Part shown: piece by piece, positions 18,779 through 26,886 of the stretch | How positions within the stretch are numbered: position 1 is the stretch's first letter | Layout: every line of letters starts with the position of its first letter | Source: Halorussus gelatinilyticus | Lineage (GTDB): Archaea > Halobacteriota > Halobacteria > Halobacteriales > Haladaptataceae | DNA length: 64,000 nucleotides | Direction: 5' to 3' | Assembly: GCF_023238445.1 (NCBI RefSeq) | Contig: NZ_CP096658.1 | Location: 930,001 to 994,000 of the forward strand | Notes under the pieces: model-generated | What the model saw: the letters and a program-made list of their open reading frames with translations, nothing else | What the model was told of the DNA's origin: nothing | The model's database searches: none | Position numbers and translations under genes: made by a program

Positions 18779-20308
18779 CTACCGACGCCGACGGACGCCG
18801 ATGCCGAGCGCGACGAACAGGCCCGCGAGCGCCGTGAACGGGCCGAATCCGGGGACCCCGCCGGTCGCGTCGGCGGGGTCGCCGACCTCGCTCTCGGTTC
18901 CGGCGGCGTTCTCGCTCGTCGCGTCCGCCCCGGTGTCGCTCTCGTCGGACGTGTCGCTCTCGCCGGACGCGTCGTCCATCGCGCTCTGGTCGGTCGTGTC
19001 GGTCGCTCCGGCGTCGCTCGCGGGCGACGCGGTCTCGCCGGCGGCGAGACCGCTGATATTCTGAAGAAGTTGGTGACACCGGCTCAGTTCGCTCTGGTTC
19101 CGGTGGATATCGCTGTCGCCGTGGACTTCGTAGGTCCCGCTCGCGTTCAGGTCGGTCGCGGTCGGGCCGCCGTGTTCGCCGGCGGGGATGCGCGCGGCGT
19201 CGTAGACTAGCCACGGCGCGTAGACCTCCCAGACGACCGTCCCTTTCGGAGTCACTTCCAGCACGCGGTGGTTACTGGAGTCGGTGACGAGGGTGTTGCC
19301 GTTGGGCAGGCGGTCGGCGTCGCGGGGCCAACTCAGGTCGCCCTTCAGGGTCCACGTCCGGTTCCATCCGCTGCCGTTCGTCAGGTCGCCGTCCGGGTTC
19401 GCGTACTCCGCGATGCGGTCGTTCTCGCTGTCGCCCACCAGCAGGGTCGGCGTCCCGTTTCGACTTTCGAGGTAGTCGGGGTTGTGCTGTTCGGAGAGGA
19501 TGTTCTTCTTCCCGTCCTCGCCCAGTTTCATCACTATTTCGTTCGTCGAGCGGTTGACGACGATGGCTTGGTCGAAGTTCCGCGGCGAAGCGAGGTAGAG
19601 ACCGTCGCCGATCTTGTCCACGTCGTTGACGTGGGTCCAGTCGTCGGTGTAGTTCTCTTCGAGGTTCCGGCGGTCGTAGTGGTCGTCGAAGCGCCACTGC
19701 CACTCGATTCGCTCGGTCGTGCGGTTGTAGACGAAGATGCGATCGTCGTTGCGCTCGGCGGTCGCGTTGTAGTTGCGCATGTTCGCCAGCAGAATCTCGG
19801 TTCCGTTGTTGATGAGGTCGGCGTCGTGGGTGTCCCCGAGGTCGAACGTCTTCGCCCAGACGCGCTCCTGCGTCTCGGGATTAAATTCGTAGACCAGCGT
19901 CTTGTGGCCTTTCACCGTGGCGGTGACGAAGAGGTTCCCGTTGTCCATCGGGTCCACGTCGTAGCCCCAGACCACGTCGTACTTCTCGGCGCTCTGGTGG
20001 ACCCACCGGATTTCGCCGCTCGGGCCGACGCCGACGAGTTTCGCCGGGCGCTTGCCGCCGTCCTTCCCGAACTGGAACCCCTGCACGCTGATGACGGTCG
20101 TCCCGTTCGCGGGCGAGGTCATCGTCCCGACGCAGGGATTGGGAGCGTCGGTCGCGTTCTGAGCGAACGCGGCCGCCCCCGAGTCGGCCGGGGCGGTTCC
20201 GTTCGTCACGGCCGTGACGGGCGCGACCATAGAGAGACAACACAACACGGCGAACGCGACGGCGAGTGGCCGCCGGGCGGTCGATTGCATGGATTCTGGT
20301 ATCGGCAT
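18779..20308 (-). CDS. Arylsulfotransferase (ASST)-like secreted propeller protein with PGF-CTERM tail
   Basis: The protein has 509 aa (ATG 20308; ATG 20290 is an alternative). A Sec signal (about residues 12-35) leads into a propeller with ASST-like repeats: DPMDNGNLFVT, HDADLINNGTE, HVNDVDKIGDGLYL, EQHNPDYL and WPRDADRLPNGNTLVTDSSNHRV. These His/Asp/Asn motifs line the central site in the family. After a Thr/Ser/Asp-rich stalk (about 420-480) comes VPGFGPFTALAG, a hydrophobic helix and RRRR. This is a PGF-CTERM signal for archaeosortase processing and lipid anchoring. It is therefore a cell-surface protein. A sulfotransferase activity is possible but not shown. Confidence 0.85.
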   Translation of the reverse strand: MPIPESMQSTARRPLAVAFAVLCCLSMVAPVTAVTNGTAPADSGAAAFAQNATDAPNPCVGTMTSPANGTTVISVQGFQFGKDGGKRPAKLVGVGPSGEIRWVHQSAEKYDVVWGYDVDPMDNGNLFVTATVKGHKTLVYEFNPETQERVWAKTFDLGDTHDADLINNGTEILLANMRNYNATAERNDDRIFVYNRTTERIEWQWRFDDHYDRRNLEENYTDDWTHVNDVDKIGDGLYLASPRNFDQAIVVNRSTNEIVMKLGEDGKKNILSEQHNPDYLESRNGTPTLLVGDSENDRIAEYANPDGDLTNGSGWNRTWTLKGDLSWPRDADRLPNGNTLVTDSSNHRVLEVTPKGTVVWEVYAPWLVYDAARIPAGEHGGPTATDLNASGTYEVHGDSDIHRNQSELSRCHQLLQNISGLAAGETASPASDAGATDTTDQSAMDDASGESDTSDESDTGADATSENAAGTESEVGDPADATGGVPGFGPFTALAGLFVALGIGVRRRR

Positions 20309-20406
20309 TGGTCGATTTACCGCTACTGGTTAGGGCGCGCTTACTCGGCCGGAGGTGTCCTCCTACCGACGTGAGTGTTTCGTGGTCTCCCGCGGTATTC
20401 GGGCGC

Positions 20407-20856
20407 ATGGCTTCCGCCCTCCGGCGACGCCTCGCCGACGCCGACTTCTGGGAGCGCCACGAGCATCCGGCGTCGGGGTGGTCGCGCGTGCCGACCGGTC
20501 CGCTCCTGCGGTACGCCGTCTACGCGCGGAACTGGAGGCTCTTCGCGGCGACGGTGGCGTTCGTCGCGGTCAACCCCGTCCTCTTTCCGGAACCCGGTCC
20601 CGGGGCCGACGACAGTTGGATGACCCGCGGCGTCTGCGGCGAGCGACTGTGGGTGCAGGGGGCCGACGCGGGCCGGGCGGGACTCCTGAACGCGGTCAAC
20701 GTACCGGTCTTCTGCTGGGCGGTCTACGCCGCGATTCGGCGGCGACCCGCCCGGACCGCGCTGTTCACGGCGCTGTCGATGGCGCTGAAACTCGCGTTCG
20801 TCAACGAGATGGCGAAGCTCTACGACCGCGAGGGGGCGAGGGCAGAAGAGCGATGA
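20407..20856 (+). CDS. DUF6653 family membrane protein
   Basis: The protein has 149 aa from ATG 20407; an in-frame GTG at 20371 is an alternative. The start (FWERHEHPASGWSR) and the following YAVYARNWRL are typical of the haloarchaeal DUF6653 family. Three hydrophobic segments (about residues 45-60, 95-108 and 118-130) suggest an integral membrane protein. The function is unknown. It diverges from the arylsulfotransferase-like gene (98-bp gap) and converges with the universal stress protein gene (32-bp gap). Confidence 0.7.
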   Translation: MASALRRRLADADFWERHEHPASGWSRVPTGPLLRYAVYARNWRLFAATVAFVAVNPVLFPEPGPGADDSWMTRGVCGERLWVQGADAGRAGLLNAVNVPVFCWAVYAAIRRRPARTALFTALSMALKLAFVNEMAKLYDREGARAEER

Positions 20857-20888
20857 CGCTCCGACCGTAAACCGGCCCCTTTTCCGCC

Positions 20889-21530
20889 TCACTTCCCGAT
20901 GCGCGCGAGTCGCGCTTCGCCGGACGCGGCGTCGATGTGGACGTTGAACGTCTCGCCGTCTTCCGTCTCGACCCGGACGAGCCACGTGTTGCTCTCCCGA
21001 TACGGATCCTCGGGCACGTCGGCGACCGCGTGGCCCTCGTCGGCGAGGACCTGCTTGGCGCGCTCGACGGCGGTCTCGTCGTCGCGGACCGCCCGGCGCT
21101 GGCGGGCGAGGTTGACCGTCAGCACGGGCACCTCGCTGGTCCGGACGACCTGCTCGGTCACGCTCCCGAGGACGTAGCGGTCCACGCCCGACCGGCCGTG
21201 AGTGCCCATCACGACCACGTCCACGTCCTCGGCGTCGGCGTACTCGACGATGGCTTGCGCGGGCGTCCCCTCCTCGATGGCGGTGACTACTTCGACGCCG
21301 CGGTCTTCGCCAGCCTCGGCGACGTGTTGGGTCGCCGCTTCGCCTTCCTCGCGGCGCGCGTCACGGGTCTCCTCGCGTCCGGACTCGGAGGGCTGGTAGT
21401 CCAGCGCGCGCTCGTCCACGACGTAGAGCGCGTGGACCGTGGCGTCGGCGAGTTCCGCGAGGTTCATCGCCTGCGTGACCACCGCGTGCTGTTCGCTCCC
21501 GTCGGTCGGCACCAGAATCCGGTCGTACAT
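20889..21530 (-). CDS. Universal stress protein with C-terminal PepSY-like extension
   Basis: The protein has 213 aa from ATG 21530. Residues 1-142 are a UspA domain: start MYDRILVPTDGSE, ATP-binding loop GTHGRSGVDRYVLGS (G-x2-G-x9-GS pattern) and VPVLTV strand. The remaining 70 residues (about 145-213) are additional; the end, TWLVRVETEDGETFNVHIDA followed by SGEARLARIGK, resembles a PepSY-type beta hairpin. Most single-domain USPs stop near 145. The domain pairing suggests a stress protein with an added binding or regulatory module. Confidence 0.85.
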   Translation of the reverse strand: MYDRILVPTDGSEQHAVVTQAMNLAELADATVHALYVVDERALDYQPSESGREETRDARREEGEAATQHVAEAGEDRGVEVVTAIEEGTPAQAIVEYADAEDVDVVVMGTHGRSGVDRYVLGSVTEQVVRTSEVPVLTVNLARQRRAVRDDETAVERAKQVLADEGHAVADVPEDPYRESNTWLVRVETEDGETFNVHIDAASGEARLARIGK

Positions 21531-21571
21531 GTCCGGACGTTCGACCCTCGGCCAAAAATACCCTCGGGCGT

Positions 21572-22534
21572 TCACCCGAACCGGTCGAGGCCGGACTGCC
21601 GTCTGGCCTTTCCCTCGGGGTCCGCGACCCACGGCGTCCGGCCGGCGCGCGCCGCCTCGGGGTCCACCTCCGGCGGGTCCGCGGGGTCGTGGCCCGGACA
21701 GTCCGGCCCGCAGCGCGCGGGGTTGACGACCCGGTCCTTCCAGCGGCAGAACGGCAGGCCCTCGCTCCCCTCTCGGGCGACCGGTTCGACCTCGGCGCAG
21801 GCCGGGAACGCGTCGGGTCGCCACCCCTTGCCGTAGGCGCGTTCGGCCGTCCGCCGGCGCTGGCGGGCCTTCGCTTCGGGTGGAACCGCGGCCACGTCGG
21901 TCCGGAGCGGGTGTTCGTCCAGCAGTTCGAGCCCCCAGCCGTCGGCGTCGAGCGGGGTCGGTTCCCGGACTTCCTCGCGGTCGCCCGACTCTGGATCGAA
22001 GCGCCAGACGCCGACCTCCTCGGGGATGCGGTTGAGGTGCGCGCCCGTGACGTAGCTCTCGGTGGCGAGGATTACCTCGTCGGCGAGCGCGAGGCTCGCG
22101 TCCTTCCGGAGTTGGGTCCGGAGGTCGCCGGGGTCGCCGAGGTCGGGCTTGTTCTCTATCGCGACCAGCTTTCCGAACCAGTCGTCGGGGTAGCGCGCGA
22201 CCCGCCGGACGCCGCCGCCGACCCCGCGCTCGAAGAAGCCGATTTCGACCGCGCGCTCGGCGACGCTCCGGGCACGCTCAGGCCGGGCGTCGATGGCCGC
22301 GACGGGGTCGCGCGCCCGCCCGACGCCCACGTCGCTCTCGACGGCGAGGTCCGGAATCGTCGAGGGCGTCAGGTCGGCCCGCGCGTCCATCTCCGGGCCG
22401 GGTTCGACGCACACCACGTCGAGGACCCGGTTCGACGGCGCGCGGACCCCGCCGCCGATTTGCCGGGCGACGACGGTCTCTTCGTTGGCTTCGAGGTGCG
22501 CGCACAGCGCCAACTCGAAGGGGTACTCTCGCAC
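21572..22534 (-). CDS. DUF5787 family protein
   Basis: The protein has 320 aa with a GTG start at 22534. That start puts the conserved REYPFELALCAHLE segment at the N-terminus; the frame upstream to 22738 lacks coding character. It continues with VVARQIGGGVRAP and NRVLDVV, family features. There is a nuclease-like core segment (KLVAIENKPDL, about 129-139, then DEVILATESY) that resembles an E/K-containing restriction-fold strand. Near the C-terminus, cysteines (CAEVEP, CRWKDR, CGPDCPGH) may bind a metal or cluster. The function is unknown. An endonuclease-like fold is my inference only. Confidence 0.7.
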   Translation of the reverse strand: MREYPFELALCAHLEANEETVVARQIGGGVRAPSNRVLDVVCVEPGPEMDARADLTPSTIPDLAVESDVGVGRARDPVAAIDARPERARSVAERAVEIGFFERGVGGGVRRVARYPDDWFGKLVAIENKPDLGDPGDLRTQLRKDASLALADEVILATESYVTGAHLNRIPEEVGVWRFDPESGDREEVREPTPLDADGWGLELLDEHPLRTDVAAVPPEAKARQRRRTAERAYGKGWRPDAFPACAEVEPVAREGSEGLPFCRWKDRVVNPARCGPDCPGHDPADPPEVDPEAARAGRTPWVADPEGKARRQSGLDRFG

Positions 22535-22653
22535 GACCCCGACTCGGGGCGCGGGGGAGAAAAAGTCTCGCTCGTCCCTTCGTAGCCGTGAGGTGAGCGA
22601 ACCGGCGGCGAAAAACGAGGCGACTGGCGGCGGTCGATTCGCGTGCGGTTCCG

Positions 22654-22935
22654 CTACTGCGACCGTTCGAGCAGTGCGACGACGCCGCGGACGACCAACA
22701 CCGGCAGCGCGAACGTCGCGCCGATGCTGGCGACCCACCCGACCAGCAGGACCGGGAGCGTGAGCTGCACGAGGTCCACCGCGGTGGCGAAGACCGCGCC
22801 CGTGGCCAGCGCCGAGACGACGAACGCCAGCAGCGCGGCGACCGGGAGCGTGAACCGAGTGAGTCCCGCGGCGATGCGACCGTGCCGAGTGCGGGCCGAA
22901 GGCGCGACCCGCCGGAGATTTGCGTTCAGTTTCAT
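22654..22935 (-). CDS. Small two-helix membrane protein
   Basis: The protein has 93 aa from ATG 22935. A basic N-terminus (MKLNANLRRVAPSARTRHGR) precedes two long hydrophobic helices (about 23-47 and 50-82), with a short cytosolic tail. An AT-rich promoter-like stretch (about 22977-22998) lies upstream. I do not recognise the family. The topology suits a small integral membrane protein. Confidence 0.6.
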   Translation of the reverse strand: MKLNANLRRVAPSARTRHGRIAAGLTRFTLPVAALLAFVVSALATGAVFATAVDLVQLTLPVLLVGWVASIGATFALPVLVVRGVVALLERSQ

Positions 22936-23064
22936 CGGTCTGTCCTCACGCGTAAGTTGGGACGCCGACCCCAAAAGTGTAATATGAATAATATTTCTGT
23001 AGTCGGCGTTACTGGAATCGCGTTCTGTAGGATAGGTGTCGTTTAGCGGTCGTCGCGTCCCCGG

Positions 23065-23607
23065 CTACTCGCGCGGGTCCCGGTCCGGACCGGGGTACTC
23101 GCCGTTCGCCACGGCTTCGTACAGCGATTCGGGGTCGAACAGCGCGGCGAACCCCTCGGGCGTCTTGACGCTCACGTTCAGGCGCGACCCGAACGTCGCG
23201 CTCGCCTCCGCGCTCCGGAGTCCCTCGTCGTAGCTCAGAACGTGGGCGGCCTGCCCCCGATACGCGCTCGCCAGCGCCGGATGGTCGCCGCGGGGATGCT
23301 CGACCTCGACGCGCAACTCCTCGATTCGCTCGCGCCACGCCGCCGCGAGGTCGGCGTCCGCGAGTTCCGCGACGACGGCCTCGGCGTCGTCGAGCAGGTG
23401 GTCGCTGGCGACCAGTTCGACCCACGAGTGGGCGCGAATCGCGTCCATCGCCTCGCGTGCGGCGTTTCCGTCTCGCGGGTCGCTTTGCTCTCCGCTCGCG
23501 TTCACCGGGGCGCTCTGCGCCTCGCTCCCGCCGGAGAGGAGGTCCGCGGCCAGCACGTCGGCGTCTGCGACGATTCGAGCCGGATTCGTCTCGGGCGTCT
23601 CAGGCAT
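23065..23607 (-). CDS. DUF7384 family PIN-like protein
   Basis: The protein has 180 aa from ATG 23607. The N-terminal ADADVLAADLL contains acidic residues at the place of the first PIN-domain aspartate. HSWVELVASDHLLDDAE and GDHPALASAYRGQAAHVLSYDE follow in the order seen in PIN nucleases (about residues 61-77 and 104-125), with conserved D/E. A Ser/Asn/Gln-rich insertion lies at about 30-48. The ATG lies within the last codons of a 38-codon gene, so the two overlap by 8 nt and are probably translationally coupled. The arrangement recalls small-antitoxin/PIN-toxin pairs, but activity is unknown. Confidence 0.72.
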   Translation of the reverse strand: MPETPETNPARIVADADVLAADLLSGGSEAQSAPVNASGEQSDPRDGNAAREAMDAIRAHSWVELVASDHLLDDAEAVVAELADADLAAAWRERIEELRVEVEHPRGDHPALASAYRGQAAHVLSYDEGLRSAEASATFGSRLNVSVKTPEGFAALFDPESLYEAVANGEYPGPDRDPRE

Positions 23608-23716
23608 CGTCGGCCTCCTCGTCGGCGGATTCTCGGCGGTCGGCGAGCGCCGCACGTATCGACGCTACGTCGGTCTCGTACGCCTCGGCGCGCTCGAAGA
23701 GGTCGGCCCAGTTCAT
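23600..23716 (-). CDS. 38-aa ORF overlapping the DUF7384 gene
   Basis: The ORF runs from ATG 23716 to TGA 23602-23600 and encodes a single amphipathic helix, beginning MNWADLFERAEAYETDV and ending in an acidic tail. Its stop overlaps the start of the PIN-like gene (shared ATGCCTGA), typical of coupled genes. Aspartate and glutamate are enriched as in other proteins here. It could be an antitoxin-like partner or a small structural protein. It is too short to place in a family by eye. Confidence 0.6.
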   Translation of the reverse strand: MNWADLFERAEAYETDVASIRAALADRRESADEEADDA

Positions 23717-23849
23717 GCTCGGAGGGTGGGTTCGCGCGGTGAAAAGTCTGCTCGACTCGCTACGAACTGCCGGAAAGTGGGGAATCTCACGGGGAGTAAA
23801 GCCGGCGCTTCAGAAAGCCCTGACCGCTCGCAAAAAAGCGTCGGAGGAG

Positions 23850-25664
23850 TTACGCGCTTCCGAAGGCGTTCGTCTCGATGGTGTCGGTGTAGCTCATCCC
23901 GTCCAGTTGGACCGTGAACTGCTGGCCGCGGTACTCCACCACGACGTAGTAGGACACCGACAGTTTGGTCCGCTCGCCGCGGTTCAGGTGGCTGACCCAC
24001 CACGCGGGAATCTTCTCGTTGTCGAGGTAGCCCGTCGTCTCGATGCGCCGGGTCGCCTTCCCCGGAATCGTCGTGCCGACCCGCGACTCGTCGTCGGCCA
24101 GCACCACGTCGTTCGCCGTCACGCGGTAGCCGAACTTCTTCACCGTCAGCGGGCGACTCCGTTCGTTGGTCACGTCGCCCGAGATCTCCATCGGCGTCCG
24201 CTCCATCGTCGCGTCGCCCCACGTCGAGTTCATATCGTGGAGTCTGGCGACGGTCCGGCCGCGAACCGAGACGGTCTGGTCGGTCTTCGAGAACCCGGCG
24301 AGCATGTCGGTCTCGAACGTCCGGTTCTCGCCGGGGAGCGGAACCGGGAGTTTGGCGAAGCCGAGGTCGGCGGTCGCGCCGCCCGCGGTCGTGAGTCGGG
24401 TCCGCTCGCCGTTCTCGACGTGGCTTATCCACCACTTCGTGATGGTCCGGTCGCTCACCTCGCCGGAGAACTTCAGTTGGTTCTCGCCCGGTCCGAGCGT
24501 GGTCTGCGTGCCGTCCTCGACCAGCGTTACGTCGTTGAGCGCCACGCGGTAGTTCGCGTCGAGACCGACCTCGCCGAGCGCGGAGTCGGCGGGGTTGGGG
24601 TTGTTCACGACGACGCGCGTCGAAAACTGGGTGCCCGAATCGGTCGCCGACCAGTCGCGCTCGACCGACCCGACCCGCGGCGGTTCGAAGCCGAATCCGT
24701 CGGAGGACTCGACGGTTCGAGTCGTCGCCTGCCCGCCAGCGAGGATGTCGGTCTCGAAGACGACCCGCTGGCTCAGGAACGGAAGCGGGACGCGCTCGGT
24801 GCCCGAATCGGTCTCGGCGACCGCGAACACCGAGACGTTCAGCCGCGTCGTCTCGTCGTTCCGGAGGTGGCTGACCCACCACTCGTCCAACTTCCGGTTG
24901 TCGAGCGTGGCGTTGATTCGAATCGTGTCGGTCGAGTTCGCCGCGATTTCGACCGGTTCGCCGGTCGTCCCCTCCGCGACCGTCACGTCGTTCATCGAGA
25001 CCTCGTAGCCGAGTTTCGAGAACTCGACGGGCGCGCCGTTGGGGTTGCGGACCGTGCCCGTGAACTGCAGGGGCGTCTCGTTACGGGTCGCCCGTCCCCA
25101 CGAGGCGTCGGTCTCCTCGACGGCGAGGACGGTCTGGCCGTTCACCTCGACCGACTGGCCGGACTGGCTCTCGAACGACGAGAGCATGTCGGTCTCGAAC
25201 GTCCGGTTCTGCGCGGGCAGTCCCTTCGAGAGGAACGCCGCCTTCACCGAGGGGTCCACCGAGAGCGTCGTCTTCTCGCCGTTGTTGATGTGGCTGGCCC
25301 ACCACGCCGGAATCTTCTCGTTGTCGATGTGCGTCTGGAGCGTCAACTCGTTGCGACCGGGCGACAGCGAGACGCCGCCGGTCTTCCCCGAGGCCATCTG
25401 CACGTCGTTCATCGACACGTCGTAGGAGACGCCGACGACGCCGGGGACGCCGACGCCGTTCGGATTGTTCACGACGACGGTCGTGTCGATGCCCGTGCGC
25501 TCGGCGGAAATCTCGCCCCACTCGTTCTCGACCGATTCGACCGTCGGCGGCTGGGGGCTGACGACGCCCGTCGAGAGCGCCGCGCCGACCCCCGCGGCCG
25601 AGACGACCAGTCCGACCGCGAAGACGGCCGCCACCTTGCCGAGCGTGCCACCCACGATGCTCAC
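23850..25664 (-). CDS. Secreted/membrane-anchored protein with four LEA-14 (WHy) units
   Basis: The protein has 604 aa. An N-terminal hydrophobic segment (about 8-30) is followed by four homologous units of about 145 residues. Each ends in a WW-containing signature: IPAWWASH (118-125), LDEWWVSH (260-267), ITKWWISH (409-416) and IPAWWVSH (553-560). Each also has an NPN/NDV beta-strand pattern (VNNPNG, MNDV, LNDV, ANDV) and a TFETDM/VFETDI connector. This matches the LEA type 2 / WHy beta-sandwich, normally one or two per protein. Known family members are linked to desiccation and stress. Here the probable location is the outer face of the membrane. Confidence 0.82.
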   Translation of the reverse strand: MSIVGGTLGKVAAVFAVGLVVSAAGVGAALSTGVVSPQPPTVESVENEWGEISAERTGIDTTVVVNNPNGVGVPGVVGVSYDVSMNDVQMASGKTGGVSLSPGRNELTLQTHIDNEKIPAWWASHINNGEKTTLSVDPSVKAAFLSKGLPAQNRTFETDMLSSFESQSGQSVEVNGQTVLAVEETDASWGRATRNETPLQFTGTVRNPNGAPVEFSKLGYEVSMNDVTVAEGTTGEPVEIAANSTDTIRINATLDNRKLDEWWVSHLRNDETTRLNVSVFAVAETDSGTERVPLPFLSQRVVFETDILAGGQATTRTVESSDGFGFEPPRVGSVERDWSATDSGTQFSTRVVVNNPNPADSALGEVGLDANYRVALNDVTLVEDGTQTTLGPGENQLKFSGEVSDRTITKWWISHVENGERTRLTTAGGATADLGFAKLPVPLPGENRTFETDMLAGFSKTDQTVSVRGRTVARLHDMNSTWGDATMERTPMEISGDVTNERSRPLTVKKFGYRVTANDVVLADDESRVGTTIPGKATRRIETTGYLDNEKIPAWWVSHLNRGERTKLSVSYYVVVEYRGQQFTVQLDGMSYTDTIETNAFGSA

Positions 25665-25754
25665 CGTACCACCCGGATTCGCTGTTCGCGTGCCATGCGG
25701 GAGGGTTCCAAATGCTCTCGTAAGTAATTTTTTCGCCGCGAGGCGACAGAATAC

Positions 25755-26843
25755 CTATCTGTCAGAAAGCACGGTCACTCGGTCGCGGGGGAGCGCGACC
25801 CCGACCGCCTCTCCCGTGCCGGAGGCACCGCCGTCGGCGCGCTCGCGGCCGGAGGTATCACTGCCGGAGGAACCACTGCCGGACTGTTCACTGCCGGACC
25901 GCTCGCTGACGAGCGGTCCGGCGGTATCGGCGTAGGCGTCGAGTCGCTGGCCCGCCACGTCGAGCGCGACGCGGTCCCGGCCGTCCTCGCGGACGACGCG
26001 CTCTACCGGGGCCGAGAAGTCGGGGTTCGGGGGGTCGAGTTCGACGTGTTCGGGCCGGACCGCGAGGTGGGTCGCGTCGCCCTCGCCCTCCCCGTCGCCG
26101 TCGAACGAGAGCGACCCGCCGGGGACCGCGAGTTCGCCGGCCTCCAGTTCGAGGCAGTTCGCGCCCGTGAACCGCGCGACGAACGGGGACTCGGGCCGCT
26201 CGAATATCTCCTCGCTACTGCCGATCTGGACGATTCGGCCGTCGCGGATGACCGCCACGCGGTCGGCGATGGCCCGCGCGGTCGTCCGATTGTGCGTGAC
26301 GTACATCGCGGTCTCGTCGGCCAGCACGTCGGCCAGTACCTCCCGGAGCGTCTGGCGGGTCGGCACGTCGAGCGCCGAGAGCGGTTCGTCCAGCAGGAAG
26401 GCGTCGGGCCGGACCGCCAGCGCGCGGGCCAGCGCGACCCGCTGGGACTCCCCGCCCGAGAGCGTCGGCGGGTAGCGGTCGGCGAGGTCCGCGACGCCGA
26501 ACTCCGCCAGCAACTCGTCGGAGTCGCGGGTGTCGTGGTACCGCCCGCCGAACGCGACGTTCTCTCGGACCGACATGTGCGGGAACAACGCGTAGTCCTG
26601 AAAGACGAAGCCGAGACCGCGCTCCTCGGGCGGTTCGTCGGTCAGGTCCCGACCCGACAGCGCGACCCGGCCCTCGTGGTCGTGGAACCCCGCGACGGTT
26701 TCGAGCAGGAGGCTCTTGCCCGACCCGCTCGGCCCGAGGACGACCAGCGTCTCGCCGTCCGCGACCGAGAGGTCGGCCGCGACGCGGAACCGGTCCGCGC
26801 CCTCGGCGGTGAACGCCGCGGCCACGTCGATGTCGAGCGTCAC
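25755..26843 (-). CDS. wtpC: Tungstate/molybdate ABC transporter ATP-binding protein
   Basis: The protein has 362 aa. The ABC motifs are Walker A GPSGSGKSLL (about 36-45), Q-loop FVFQDYALFPHMS (about 79-91), signature LSGGESQRVALARAL (about 129-143), Walker B FLLDEPLSALD (about 152-162) and switch His in VTHNRTTA. A TOBE-like C-terminal domain (about 230-300) fits molybdate/sulfate-type ATPases. A Ser/Gly-rich insertion (about 312-345) is low complexity. It is the last gene of wtpA-wtpB-wtpC; the start is 43 bp downstream of the permease stop. Confidence 0.9.
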   Translation of the reverse strand: MTLDIDVAAAFTAEGADRFRVAADLSVADGETLVVLGPSGSGKSLLLETVAGFHDHEGRVALSGRDLTDEPPEERGLGFVFQDYALFPHMSVRENVAFGGRYHDTRDSDELLAEFGVADLADRYPPTLSGGESQRVALARALAVRPDAFLLDEPLSALDVPTRQTLREVLADVLADETAMYVTHNRTTARAIADRVAVIRDGRIVQIGSSEEIFERPESPFVARFTGANCLELEAGELAVPGGSLSFDGDGEGEGDATHLAVRPEHVELDPPNPDFSAPVERVVREDGRDRVALDVAGQRLDAYADTAGPLVSERSGSEQSGSGSSGSDTSGRERADGGASGTGEAVGVALPRDRVTVLSDR

Positions 26844-26886
26844 GGCCGACCACCTCCGGCGGCCGGCCGGAGCGAAGCGGTCGGTC

